A program made the position numbers and the translations under genes. Below, piece by piece: positions 17,022 to 25,702 of a stretch of 64,000 bases of DNA. Numbering within the stretch: position 1 is the first letter of the stretch; each line of letters opens with the position of its first letter. Below the pieces are notes generated by a model that saw nothing but the letters and a program-made list of their open reading frames with translations, had not been told where the DNA came from and did no database searches. The DNA comes from Gemmatimonadota bacterium (GTDB taxonomy: Bacteria > Gemmatimonadota > Gemmatimonadetes > Longimicrobiales > Gaopeijiaceae), in contig JAJEBW010000040.1 in the NCBI GenBank assembly GCA_022822325.1, positions 26,098-90,097 on the forward strand, in the 5' to 3' direction.

Positions 17022-18488
17022 ATGAGCACCGGGTCGCGCACCCCGCCGCCGCGGCACCGCGTCCGGATCTCGTCCGCCACACTGACCCGCCGCGCTTTCT
17101 GCAAGGGAACGCTCGCGGCGGCCGGAATCGCCCCCACAGCCGCCGTGATGCCGAAGTGGAGCGATGCATCCGACGCCGGGAAAGGTGACGCCGTCAGCTC
17201 CGAAGCCCCACCGCGCGACCGGAGCGTCGTGATCGTCGGCGCCGGTGTGGCCGGACTGGCCGCGGCCCGCGAGCTTCGCGCCAACGGGTTCGAGGACGTC
17301 CTGATCCTGGAGGCGCGCGACCGGATCGGCGGGCGCATCTGGACGGACACCATCGGCGGCAACATTCCGATCGATCTGGGAGCGTCCTGGATACACGGCG
17401 TGGATGGAAACCCGATCAGCGCCATCGTCAGGGAGAACCAAATCGCAACCCGCCCGACGGACTACGACAGCGAAGTCGAGCACTTCCCCGTGGACGGCAG
17501 GCCCCGGTTGAGCGCCGAAGAAGCCCTGCGCCGCTTCTGGAAGCTGGCGGAGAACCAGCCCGACAGCACCCTTCAGTCCGCATATGAGCAATACCTGGCG
17601 ACCTACAACCCCGGCGACGCGGAAAAGCGCTACCTGGAATACCTGCTCAACACGATCGTCGAGCATGAATACGGCGCCGACATCGGGGATCTCTCGCTCA
17701 TGAGCATCGAAGGCGGGAGCGCGTATGCCGGGCAGGATGTCGTTTTCCCCGGTGGATACCGGCAAGTCGTTGACGCCCTGGCGGATGGCGCAACCGTCAG
17801 GTTTGGGCAAGCGGTGACGGAGATCGACCATTCGGGGACCGGCGTCGTTTTGACAACGGCTGCGGGCGCAACCCTTGAGGCCGCCGCGGTTATCGTGACG
17901 GTTCCGCTCGGAGTGTTGAAGAGGAACCGCATTTCGTTCCTTCCTTCGCTTCCGCCGCGCAAGCGGAGCGCGATCTCCCGCCTGGAGATGGGCGTGCTGA
18001 ACAAGACATGCCTGTTGTTCGACGAAGTCTTCTGGGACAGGGAGATCGAGTTCATTGGCCGCGTGGGTGCGGAGAAGGGGCGCTGGGCCGAGACCCTCAA
18101 TCTGTATCCGCATACCGGGCAACCGATTCTCATGATGTTCAACGCAGGCGCATACGGCGCCCGGCTTGAGCGATACTCCGACCGCGAGATCGTTGAGGAC
18201 ACCGTCGCGGTTCTCACCAACATGTACGGCGATGTGCCACCACCCAGGGACGCGCGCATCACGCGTTGGAACTCGGACCAATGGACGCGCGGTGCGTATT
18301 CCTTTGTGCCGGCCGGATCTTCCTTCGAGGAGTACGCGTCGCTGGGCGAACCCATGGGCGACAGGGTATTCTTCGCGGGCGAGGCGACTCACCCCGACTA
18401 TCCGGCAACCGTACACGGCGCGTTTCTCTCGGGCGTTCGCGCGGCCCGGCAGATCGCCGCACTTTCCATCCGACCCCGATCCAGATGA
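17022..18488 (+). CDS. Tat-exported FAD-dependent amine oxidase
   Basis: The protein has 488 residues. A twin-arginine signal (LTRRAFCKG) is followed by the dinucleotide motif VVIVGAGVAGLAAARELRAN and the amine-oxidase signature LEARDRIGGRIWTD, then LGASWIHG. Near the C-terminus the flavin-binding motif GDRVFFAGEATHPDYPATV and a terminal helix HGAFLSGVRAA are intact. The sequence resembles the polyamine/monoamine oxidase branch: an imine is formed from an amine with O2 or another acceptor. GC content dips slightly inside the gene relative to its neighbours. It sits between the Gfo/Idh/MocA enzyme (7 bp) and DUF1080 (ATGA overlap). The substrate is unknown. Confidence 0.87.
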   Translation: MSTGSRTPPPRHRVRISSATLTRRAFCKGTLAAAGIAPTAAVMPKWSDASDAGKGDAVSSEAPPRDRSVVIVGAGVAGLAAARELRANGFEDVLILEARDRIGGRIWTDTIGGNIPIDLGASWIHGVDGNPISAIVRENQIATRPTDYDSEVEHFPVDGRPRLSAEEALRRFWKLAENQPDSTLQSAYEQYLATYNPGDAEKRYLEYLLNTIVEHEYGADIGDLSLMSIEGGSAYAGQDVVFPGGYRQVVDALADGATVRFGQAVTEIDHSGTGVVLTTAAGATLEAAAVIVTVPLGVLKRNRISFLPSLPPRKRSAISRLEMGVLNKTCLLFDEVFWDREIEFIGRVGAEKGRWAETLNLYPHTGQPILMMFNAGAYGARLERYSDREIVEDTVAVLTNMYGDVPPPRDARITRWNSDQWTRGAYSFVPAGSSFEEYASLGEPMGDRVFFAGEATHPDYPATVHGAFLSGVRAARQIAALSIRPRSR

Positions 18489-19849
18489 CCCGAGGCTCCC
18501 TGATGCGCACCATGCACCCGACACACACTCCGCTCGCAGGCCACCGATTCGTCTGGGCGCTCATCGCGCTCCTGGCCGCAGCCTGCTCCGGGGACTCCGG
18601 CGGCCAGTTCGAAGCGGGCACCGACGCGACCAACCGAGGCGAAGCGCCCCCCAACACCCTCACCGACGCCGAACGCGACGCCGGCTGGCGCCTCCTCTTC
18701 GACGGCGAGACCACCAACGGCTGGCGCGGCTACAACCGGGACGCCTTCCCCGACACCGGCTGGGCGGTCGTCGACGGCGCGCTGGTCGTCGGCGCGACAG
18801 CCACCGATCCGGACGTTGCCATCGGCGGCGACATCGTCACCACCGAATCCTTCACCAACTTCGATCTCCGCTTCGAGTTCATGCTCTCGGAGGTGGCCAA
18901 CAGCGGCGTCCTCTACCGCGTCATTGAACAGCCCGGCGCCGCGATCTGGCACAACGCGCCGGAGTACCAGGTTCTCGACGACCCCGCCTACATCGAGATG
19001 GGCACGATGGACATGAACACCCACCTCACCGGCGACAACTACGACCTGCACGCATCCGGCGAGAAGACGCTGCGTCCGCCCGGCGAATGGAACAGCGGCC
19101 GCATCCGCATCGCGGGCAATGTGGTCGAGCACTGGCTCAACGGCGTCAGGACGGTGCAGTACGAACTCGGCTCGCCCGAATGGGAGGAGCTCGTCGCGGG
19201 CAGCAAGTTCGCCCCCTTCCCCGCATACGGGCGCGCGCCCTCGGGCCCGATCGGCCTTCAGGACCACGGCCGCAATGTCTTCTACCGCAGCATCAGGATC
19301 CTGCCGCTGGAGCCGGTTTCGCTCTTCAACGGCGAGAATCTGGATGGCTGGCGGACGCACGGCACCGAGCGCTGGCATGTGGAGGATGGCGAGCTTGTGT
19401 GTGAGAGCGGTCCCGACGCGGCCTACGGCTATCTCACGACCGACCGGACCTTTCGCGACTTCGATCTCACCGTCGATTTCAAGCAGGAGGCCGACGGCAA
19501 CAGCGGCGTCTTCTTTCGTTCCAGCGTCGACGGCACGCGGGTGAGCGGCTGGCAGGCCGAAGTTGCGCCCCCGGGGCTCTTCACCGGCGGCATCTATGAA
19601 TCGTACGGGCGCGGTTGGCTTGTGCAGCCGCCGAGCGAGCTCGACGCCGCGCTCCGGATGGGCGACTGGAACACGATGCGGGTGCGGGCCGTGGGCGACC
19701 GCGTCACGACCTGGCTGAATGGAACGCGCATGGTGGACATCGCCGACGAGGAGATCGGCCGGGGCGAGGGCTCCATTGCCCTGCAGATTCACGACGGGGG
19801 CGGAATCAGGGTTCGGTGGCGGAATATCCGTATTTGGGAGCTGGAATAG
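18485..19849 (+). CDS. Lipoprotein with two DUF1080 (3-keto-disaccharide hydrolase) domains
   Basis: The protein has 454 residues. ATG 18485 overlaps the amine oxidase stop as ATGA; ATG 18503 is possible. A lipobox (LLAAACSG) is followed by domain 1 (about residues 60-265; LFDGETTNGWRGYN, FDLRFEFMLSEVANSGVLYR) and domain 2 (about 268-454; LFNGENLDGWRTHG, FDLTVDFKQEADGNSGVFFR). Both show the DUF1080 jelly-roll course with the NSGV(L/F)(Y/F)R strand. Characterised relatives hydrolyse 3-keto-glycosides after oxidation by Gfo/Idh/MocA enzymes, so the operon fits an extracytoplasmic 3-keto pathway. Two tandem domains suggest duplication with specialisation. Confidence 0.88.
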   Translation: MTRGSLMRTMHPTHTPLAGHRFVWALIALLAAACSGDSGGQFEAGTDATNRGEAPPNTLTDAERDAGWRLLFDGETTNGWRGYNRDAFPDTGWAVVDGALVVGATATDPDVAIGGDIVTTESFTNFDLRFEFMLSEVANSGVLYRVIEQPGAAIWHNAPEYQVLDDPAYIEMGTMDMNTHLTGDNYDLHASGEKTLRPPGEWNSGRIRIAGNVVEHWLNGVRTVQYELGSPEWEELVAGSKFAPFPAYGRAPSGPIGLQDHGRNVFYRSIRILPLEPVSLFNGENLDGWRTHGTERWHVEDGELVCESGPDAAYGYLTTDRTFRDFDLTVDFKQEADGNSGVFFRSSVDGTRVSGWQAEVAPPGLFTGGIYESYGRGWLVQPPSELDAALRMGDWNTMRVRAVGDRVTTWLNGTRMVDIADEEIGRGEGSIALQIHDGGGIRVRWRNIRIWELE

Positions 19850-19909
19850 AGGTCGCGTCCACTCAAGCCGCATGTCGACGCCAGGCCACCCCGCGGCCCG
19901 GCACTCCGG

Positions 19910-21178
19910 TCAGTCCCGAGGCGACCCCTCCAGCAGTCCCTCCAGCGGTTCCTCGCGCGCGCCATTTTCGTCGCAGACCGCGAAAGCCGACTCCGCCGCG
20001 CCGTACATGGCCACGCCCGCGTAGTCCCCCGCCCTGTTGAGGATGAAGAAGCGCAGGTCGAAGTTGGGCAGGCCGCGCGCATTGAGCAGTCGCGATTCGA
20101 CGGTATTGGCGCGAATCCGTTGCAGCACCGCCATCCCGGCATCCTTCGGCGACATCCCCTGGCGGATGAACTCGACGATGAGGAAGCAGCTCAGGTTGTA
20201 GAGATTGGCTTCGCCGCGACCGGTGGAGCCCGCCGCGCCCACATCGTTGTCCACATACTGGCCCGCGCCCAGGATGGGGGAATCGCCGACCCGGCCCGGA
20301 ATCTTCCAGGAGAGGCCGCTGGTGGTGGTGACTCCGCAGATCTCGCCGTCGGGCGAAAGCGCCTCCAGGCTCGTGGTTCCCCAGAAGGAATCGGGGTCGA
20401 TGAGGCCGTCGTCGACCATGGAGAGGCCGGCGGCAAGGGAGGCATCGTGGAAGCGGCGCAGGCGGTGGGCGCGACGGGAATCCGCAGGCGGAAGCGCGCG
20501 TGGATGGGTGGCTTTGGCGGGGGATCCGCGTTCCCATGGCGGTGGCCGGCTTCCCTGCCCCTGACGGCCGGTTCCACCGCGCAGCCTCTCCTCGGGATCG
20601 AGCCAGTGCGAAGGATCGATCCGCCGCCGCCATTCGAGCCACAGCGCCCGGGAGGCGGCCGTGTTGAGGTCGTCGTGGATCTCGAAGCCGAGCGACCGCG
20701 CGAAGTCCTGCGCCCCCTTTCCCACGATGAGGTGATGATCGGTCAGCTCGGCCACCGCCTTCGCCACCAGCGACGGAGTCTTCACCCCTTCGAGTCCGGC
20801 CACGCCCCCCGCCCATCGGCGCGGCCCGTGCATCAGGCAGGAGTCGAGCTGCACCACGCCCTCCGCATTGGGAAGGCCGCCGTAGCCGATCCCCCTCTCC
20901 TCCGGGTCGAGCTCGGGGATATTCACCCCGGCCACGCAGGCATCCAGGATCTCTTCGCCCTCGGCGATGCCCCGGAAGGCCCGTTCGATCGCGCTCTCGG
21001 GTCCGCCGTTGCGGTACCGGATCGCGGACAGATCCGCGACGAGGAGGGGGCCGTTCGAGCGGAGGCGAAGGGCGGGAGCCGCGGCTGAAGCGCTCTCGGC
21101 GGCGGGCGAAGACGAAAGCGGCAGGACGGTGGCGGCGGCGCCGGCGGTGGCGGTCCGGAGGAAATCGCGTCGTTGCAT
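19910..21178 (-). CDS. Tat-exported glycosylasparaginase-type Ntn-hydrolase
   Basis: The protein has 422 residues from ATG 21178 (MQRRDFLRTA), a start that gives a twin-arginine signal. The family's N-terminal half is clear (LVAKAVAELTDHHLIVGKGA). The beta-subunit block reads TSGLSWKIPGRVGDSPILGA, then a GAAGSTGRGE strand. These enzymes self-cleave before a Thr and hydrolyse GlcNAc-Asn or aspartyl bonds. The nucleophile context here is WGTTS, with Thr268 preceded by Gly rather than the classical Asp. A Gly-rich/Pro-rich linker of about 40 extra residues lies before it, making the protein longer than usual. It is convergent with the DUF1080 gene. Autoprocessing is likely but not certain. Confidence 0.87.
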   Translation of the reverse strand: MQRRDFLRTATAGAAATVLPLSSSPAAESASAAAPALRLRSNGPLLVADLSAIRYRNGGPESAIERAFRGIAEGEEILDACVAGVNIPELDPEERGIGYGGLPNAEGVVQLDSCLMHGPRRWAGGVAGLEGVKTPSLVAKAVAELTDHHLIVGKGAQDFARSLGFEIHDDLNTAASRALWLEWRRRIDPSHWLDPEERLRGGTGRQGQGSRPPPWERGSPAKATHPRALPPADSRRAHRLRRFHDASLAAGLSMVDDGLIDPDSFWGTTSLEALSPDGEICGVTTTSGLSWKIPGRVGDSPILGAGQYVDNDVGAAGSTGRGEANLYNLSCFLIVEFIRQGMSPKDAGMAVLQRIRANTVESRLLNARGLPNFDLRFFILNRAGDYAGVAMYGAAESAFAVCDENGAREEPLEGLLEGSPRD

Positions 21179-21378
21179 GGGGGAACTCTCGGGGAATCGA
21201 ATGGGGAAGAGGTCGCGGCGCATTCTTCGGCCGGGCGTCTGTCCGAAAGCTCTTGCGCGGCGGCATCTCCGGCAAGGCGCGGACCCCGGAATCCGGGGAA
21301 TTCTTGCAATCGAGAGCTCAGGCCGTAGAGTCCATGCAACCACAGCGAATCCAAACCAGGTGCGAATCACCCTCGATC

Positions 21379-22950
21379 ATGGCTTCCGCCAACAGGCATA
21401 CCGACCGCGAGACGGGCCGGGACGACGGGAAGTTCCTCGGCCTCGAGGTCCACAAGCCGGTCTTCCTGATCTCCAGCCTCTTCATTGTCGCATTCGTCGC
21501 CGCCGTTCTGGGGTTCCGCGACGCCGCCGGAGGGGTCTTCGGCACACTCTACGCCTGGATCGTCTCCACCTTCGACTGGGTGTTCATGGGGACGACCAGC
21601 ATCTTCCTCCTGGTCTGCATCCTCTTCATGGCCACCCCGGTCGGCCGCGTTCGCCTGGGCGGCCCGGAGGCCAAACCGGAGTATTCCCTCTGGTCGTGGT
21701 TCGCGATGCTCTTCGCGGCCGGGATCGGGATCGGCCTCATGTTTTTCGGGGTGGCGGAACCGGTCCAGCACTTTCTCAATCCACCGCTTGGGCTCAATCC
21801 ACCGCCCGGGCTCGACGCCGCGGGCACCGACGCCGCGCGCAAGATGGCCATCTCGGCGACGATCTTCCACTGGGGTGTGCATGCGTGGGCGATCTATGCG
21901 GTCGTCGCGCTCGCGCTCGCCTTCTCGGCCTACAATCTCCGGCTGCCGCTGACGATTCGCGCGGGTTTCCAGCCACTTCTTGGGAAGGCGGTCCAGGGCC
22001 GGCTGGGCGACTGCATCGACATTCTGGCGGTCTTCGCCACCCTCTTCGGGCTGGCGACCTCGCTCGGCCTGGGCTCCCAACAGTTGGCGGCGGGGCTGGC
22101 TCATCTCTTCGGCGCACCCAACACCGACCTGACCCGGGTGCTGGTGATCGCCGGGGTCACCTGCATCGCGACGCTGTCGGTCGTGTCCGGAATGGACAAG
22201 GGGATCAAGCGTCTGAGCCAGGCCAACCTCTTCCTGGCGCTGCTCCTGCTCGTCTTCGTGCTGGCGGCGGGACCCACTCTCGAGGTGCTATCGGGATTCG
22301 TCGGCGGAATCGGCCACTACCTGGGCGCGCTCGGACCGCTCAACAACTGGATCGGGCGCGAGGACCTCGATTTCATGCACGACTGGACCACCTTCTACTG
22401 GGCCTGGTGGTTCTCGTGGTCGCCCTTCGTCGGTCTCTTCGTCGCGCGGGTTTCGCGCGGCCGCACGGTGCGCCAACTCGTCGGGTGCATGCTGGCCGTC
22501 CCGGTCCTTCTGTCCGCGCTCTGGATGAATGCCTTCGGGGGAACCGCGCTGTCGCTGCACATCGACGGAGGCGAGATGGCGGTGGTCGAGGCGGTCGGGG
22601 CCGCGCAGTTCGAGATGGCGCTCTTCGGTCTGCTCGAATCGCTCCCGCTCGGAAGCGTCACCTCGGGGATTGCGATCGTTCTCGTCGCCGTTTTCTTCAT
22701 CACCTCGTCGGATTCCGGTTCGCTGGTGATCGACACCATCACCGCCGGCGGCAAGATCGACACCCCGGTGGGGCTGCGCGTCTTCTGGTGCACCTTCGAG
22801 GGACTCGTCGCCATCACCCTCCTGGTGAGCGGTGGACTGGTGGCGCTCCAGACGGCCGCGCTCATCACCGGCTTCCCCTTCGCACTTCTTCTGCTGGCGA
22901 TGTGCCTCAGCACCTGGAAAGGGTTGCGCGCCGCGGTTCGGCAGGGGTGA
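21379..22950 (+). CDS. BCCT-family betaine/choline/carnitine transporter
   Basis: The protein has 523 residues. ATG 21379 (MASANRHTDRE) was chosen because the upstream frame is low-complexity. About 12 membrane helices are visible, starting at FLISSLFIVAFVAAVLG. BCCT hallmarks are present: WFAMLFAAGIGIGLMFFGVA, the GMDKGIKRLSQ signature and WAWWFSWSPFVGLFVARVSR. The WWFSWSP aromatic segment includes substrate-cage positions in BetP/CaiT. The short tails argue for nutrient uptake rather than osmosensing, since BetP has a long C-terminal sensor. It could import betaines for the amine catabolic cluster at 48.7-57.4 kb (inference). It is divergent from the glycosylasparaginase across 200 bp. Confidence 0.93.
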   Translation: MASANRHTDRETGRDDGKFLGLEVHKPVFLISSLFIVAFVAAVLGFRDAAGGVFGTLYAWIVSTFDWVFMGTTSIFLLVCILFMATPVGRVRLGGPEAKPEYSLWSWFAMLFAAGIGIGLMFFGVAEPVQHFLNPPLGLNPPPGLDAAGTDAARKMAISATIFHWGVHAWAIYAVVALALAFSAYNLRLPLTIRAGFQPLLGKAVQGRLGDCIDILAVFATLFGLATSLGLGSQQLAAGLAHLFGAPNTDLTRVLVIAGVTCIATLSVVSGMDKGIKRLSQANLFLALLLLVFVLAAGPTLEVLSGFVGGIGHYLGALGPLNNWIGREDLDFMHDWTTFYWAWWFSWSPFVGLFVARVSRGRTVRQLVGCMLAVPVLLSALWMNAFGGTALSLHIDGGEMAVVEAVGAAQFEMALFGLLESLPLGSVTSGIAIVLVAVFFITSSDSGSLVIDTITAGGKIDTPVGLRVFWCTFEGLVAITLLVSGGLVALQTAALITGFPFALLLLAMCLSTWKGLRAAVRQG

Positions 22951-22998
22951 GCAGACCGGGTTTTCGGGGATTCGCTCTCATGCGGCCGGGGGGACCGG

Positions 22999-23067
22999 CT
23001 TTCATTTGGCCGGGCGTGTTTCTTTCATTAGGCCGAGGGGTCGGCTTTCATTCGGCCGCGTTTGGAG
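22999..23067 (+). repeat. Three tandem 23-bp repeats upstream of the ATPase pseudogene
   Basis: Units start at 22999, 23022 and 23045, exactly 23 bp apart. Each begins CTTTCATTNGGCCG with N = T, A or C; the remaining 9 bp vary. Two more units with the same period occur after the gene, at 23699 and 23722. The array ends 15 bp before the ATPase ATG, so it covers the expected promoter. Confidence 0.85.
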
Positions 23068-23082
23068 CTATCCTGATCGACC

Positions 23083-23669
23083 ATGACGCTCGACAGCACC
23101 TTCTACCCGCGTCTCCTGGAGCCACGCCTGCTGGAGGCGCTCGACGACTCGCCGGCCGTTCTGATTCATGGACCGCGCTGCTGGAGCGAGTCTTCCTCCT
23201 GGAGCGCCTTCCGGCCTGGCACAGCAACCGTATCAGCCGACTGGTCAAGAAGCCGAAGGTGCACCTGGGCGACACGGGAATCGCCGCGACGCTATTGGGG
23301 ATGGACGGTCCGGCGCTGGAGCACGATCGCGCACTTTTCGGTCAGCTCCTCGAGACCTTCGTCTTTCAGGAGTTGCGCAGACAGGCAAGCGGGCGCGATG
23401 CGCGGCTCTCCTTCCACCACTTCCGCGACAAGGACGGCATCGAGGTCGATCTTGTCGTCGAGCGGGACGCCGGTGCGATCGCGGGGGTCGAGGTCAAGGC
23501 GTCGGGAACGGTGCGGCCGAGCGATTTTCGGGGTCTTCGCAAGCTGAAAGGGGCGCTGGGCGAGCGATTCGCGGGCGGTGCGGTGGTGTATGACGGCGAG
23601 GCCACGGTTCCATTCGGAGACCGTCTGTACGCCGTGCCGGTGGGCCGGATGCTGGGGGATTCCGGGTAG
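23083..23669 (+). pseudogene. DUF4143/AAA-type ATPase with internal deletion and frameshift
   Basis: The N-terminal 32 codons from ATG 23083 read like an intact family start (FYPRLLEPRLLEALDDSPAV, then LIHGPR, the first residues of Walker A). From about 23169 a different frame continues with the C-terminal half: WTALLERVFLLERLP, KVHLGDTGIAATLLG, FQELRRQASGRDARLSFHHF and a DUF4143-type nuclease-like end, DKDGIEVDLVVE...GVEVKASG. Walker A GKT, Walker B and about 150-200 middle residues are gone. Both frames share the bases at 23170-23178, so deletion through a short sequence match is likely. Full-length relatives have about 400 residues. The two ends lie within 23-bp repeats. Confidence 0.85.
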
Positions 23670-23698
23670 CCGGCGTTTGTCGCGCCACGGGGCGCTGT

Positions 23699-23744
23699 TT
23701 TTCATTTGGCCGGGGGTCTTTCTTTCATTTGGCCGAATCGGAAA
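23699..23744 (+). repeat. Two tandem 23-bp repeats downstream of the ATPase pseudogene
   Basis: Units start at 23699 and 23722, with the same 23-bp period and core TTTCATTTGGCCG as the three upstream units. Orientation is the same on both sides, so they flank the pseudogene as direct repeats. Confidence 0.85.
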
Positions 23745-23833
23745 CGGTCGCTTCAGCCCCAGGTCGAGATCAGGCGCGGGAGGACGGATCGGCGATCGGG
23801 AAAACGCCGCGGAAAGCCGGAACGCGCGCGTCG

Positions 23834-24397
23834 TCAGCGGCCGGTCAGCTCCGGAAACCGATAGACGATCACGCCGGTGCCGGGCGCATTGTCCACATCC
23901 ACATATCCCTTGTCGGCCATCTCGTTCAGAACCTTCTCGACCTCCTCGAAGCTCCTGTCGGTCGTCAGCACGCCCTGGCTCACCGTGAGCTCCCCGCCGT
24001 TTTCCATGGCCGCCCTGAGGAGCTGCTGCCGAACGCTTTGGGGCTTCGCGAGCTTGCGCGGCGGCGAATCGGCGCTGACCCGAGGCTGGGCAAGAGCCGC
24101 CTGCCGCGGGTGCGGAATGTGCCCGTCGCGGATATTGGCCTTCCGTATCAGCGATTTCATCCTGAAGAGGTCGATGACCTGCCCGACTCCGAAGAGCCCA
24201 ACGGTGAGCAGCCACAAAATCCCCGTACCCACCTTTCCCAGGTAGAATCGGTGGATCCCGCAGGCGCCAAAGAGGCAGGCGCACCAAAGCCCGTAGCTGA
24301 GTCCCGTCGAATACGGCGCGTCGTGGCTCTCCTGCGCCGCGGGGGCGGGCAGATTGACATTCAGATTGACGGAGAGTTCTTTGGACTTCTCGCTCAT
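23834..24397 (-). CDS. TM2-domain membrane protein
   Basis: The protein has 187 residues. The first 30 are polar. The TM2 domain (about residues 30-80) has two hydrophobic helices joined by a short loop, with the typical GIHRFYLGKVGTGILWLLT and GVGQVIDLFRM. The C-terminal ~70 residues (QQLLRAAMENGGELTVSQGV...FEEVEKVLNEMADKGYV) look like a small winged-helix/HTH domain of the type found in regulators. The family has no agreed function. It is divergent from the gene at 24693 across a 295-bp gap in which I see no gene. Confidence 0.88.
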   Translation of the reverse strand: MSEKSKELSVNLNVNLPAPAAQESHDAPYSTGLSYGLWCACLFGACGIHRFYLGKVGTGILWLLTVGLFGVGQVIDLFRMKSLIRKANIRDGHIPHPRQAALAQPRVSADSPPRKLAKPQSVRQQLLRAAMENGGELTVSQGVLTTDRSFEEVEKVLNEMADKGYVDVDNAPGTGVIVYRFPELTGR

Positions 24398-24692
24398 TGG
24401 TGGCCCCCTCGCACCCCCTGTATCATCCGCGTATTCGCGACGGGGAATCTAATGGGATTTCGGGCTGCGGGTAAGGTCGGGGCGTTCACAAGTTTTCCGA
24501 GCGTGGCAGCGACCGGAGTGCGGTCCTCCTCAACTGGGTGCGGTCGGTCGCAGGTGGCAAGCGCCTCGGCGGCAAGGCCGGCTTGTGCCTGTGCCATGCA
24601 CTTCCAGCTCAGGGCAACCGCCACGTCCTGCCGCAGGTCCGGGACCACTCAAGGTTCCGCATCGACGTCTCGCCGCAGTTACCTTGGATCCC

Positions 24693-25646
24693 ATGAGCGA
24701 CGACGAAATCCGCATCTCCGAGGAGCAGGCGCGCGCGCTCTGGCGCCGTGCGGCCGAGCTGCAGGCAGAGGCCGCCCGCCGCCTCGAAGCGCGTTCGAGA
24801 CAGCTGGCCCCCCGGGGGGATGCCACCGACCCGGCGGAGGTCGAAGGGTACCGCCTCGAGGATGTTCGAGCCGCCGCGGAAGAAGCCGGGATTTCGCCCG
24901 AGTTTGTCGATCATGCACTCGTGGAGGCTCGCAGCGAAACCCTTGTCGCAGGAACGCGGGAGCAACGATCGGTGGTGGCGGACCGCTTCCTGGGGAATCC
25001 ACCGCTCACGCTGGAGGTTTCGCGAGTGATCCGCGCCCCGGCGCAAGAGGTCTACGCCGCAATGCAGCGCATTCTCCCGAAGCGCCCGTTTCGCCTGAGT
25101 CTTGTCGATCACCACGGGGCCGATCCCCTCGACGGTGGCGTGCTGGTATTCAAGACCCCTGCCTACTCGTACACGCCGACCACGGCAGACCAGTCTTTCG
25201 CGTACGAGATGGCCCTGGCAGACCTGAAGCAGTTGCTTTTCAGCCTCCGGCGCATGGACACCAGTCCGCCCTCGACGGAGTTGACCGTTCGCGCGAGCAT
25301 GACCCACAGCCACAAGCTCGCTCTGTGGGTCGGGGGCAGCGTCTCGGGTGTGTTCGCGTCGTTGGGCGGCGTCGGCGGCGGTTTCGTGGGCGCGGCCGCG
25401 GGCGTCGGACTCGGGATCGGAGGTCTCGCAGCCGGTGCGGCTGCAGCCGGTTTCCTTGCTGGCGGAACAGTGGCGATGCTGGGCTGGCGCCGCTTGTATC
25501 GGTGGGGGTTGGGCCGTGGCGAGAAGGCCATCCGGAACCTGATCGGCTCGATAGCGGTCGACATCGAGACCGGCGGGGGGTTTTCCAGCCCGAAGCCTCT
25601 TCCGAACCCTTTCTCCGGCTTTCTGCGGGAGGGCACGGAGGGGTAA
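24693..25646 (+). CDS. SRPBCC-like membrane protein of unknown function
   Basis: The protein has 317 residues from ATG 24693 (MSDDEIRISEEQARALW). The N-terminal ~75 residues are helical (AAELQAEAARRLEARSR; GYRLEDVRAAAEEAGISPEF) and resemble a region often placed before lipid-binding-like domains in this phylum. Residues ~95-200 (LTLEVSRVIRAPAQEVYAAM) look like a START/SRPBCC-type beta-sheet domain. A very Gly/Ala-rich stretch (about 215-270; GGVGGGFVGAAAGVGLGIG) probably forms two membrane helices. I do not know its function. It stands alone, with unrelated genes on both sides. Confidence 0.7.
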   Translation: MSDDEIRISEEQARALWRRAAELQAEAARRLEARSRQLAPRGDATDPAEVEGYRLEDVRAAAEEAGISPEFVDHALVEARSETLVAGTREQRSVVADRFLGNPPLTLEVSRVIRAPAQEVYAAMQRILPKRPFRLSLVDHHGADPLDGGVLVFKTPAYSYTPTTADQSFAYEMALADLKQLLFSLRRMDTSPPSTELTVRASMTHSHKLALWVGGSVSGVFASLGGVGGGFVGAAAGVGLGIGGLAAGAAAAGFLAGGTVAMLGWRRLYRWGLGRGEKAIRNLIGSIAVDIETGGGFSSPKPLPNPFSGFLREGTEG

Positions 25647-25702
25647 CGGTCAGGGCCGGGCCCAGGGGACGCACGACCTTGCCGACGGGTCGTTTCGCGC
25701 CC

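Noticed and set aside
20967..23669. A 900-codon plus-strand open frame
   Set aside because: It runs out of frame through the BCCT gene and only becomes meaningful in the ATPase C-terminal remnant. It is a fusion of a shadow and a pseudogene.
22999..23744. 23-bp repeats as a CRISPR array
   Set aside because: The units are contiguous (no 30-40 bp spacers), only 3 + 2 in number, and have a conserved core with variable filler. There are no cas genes.
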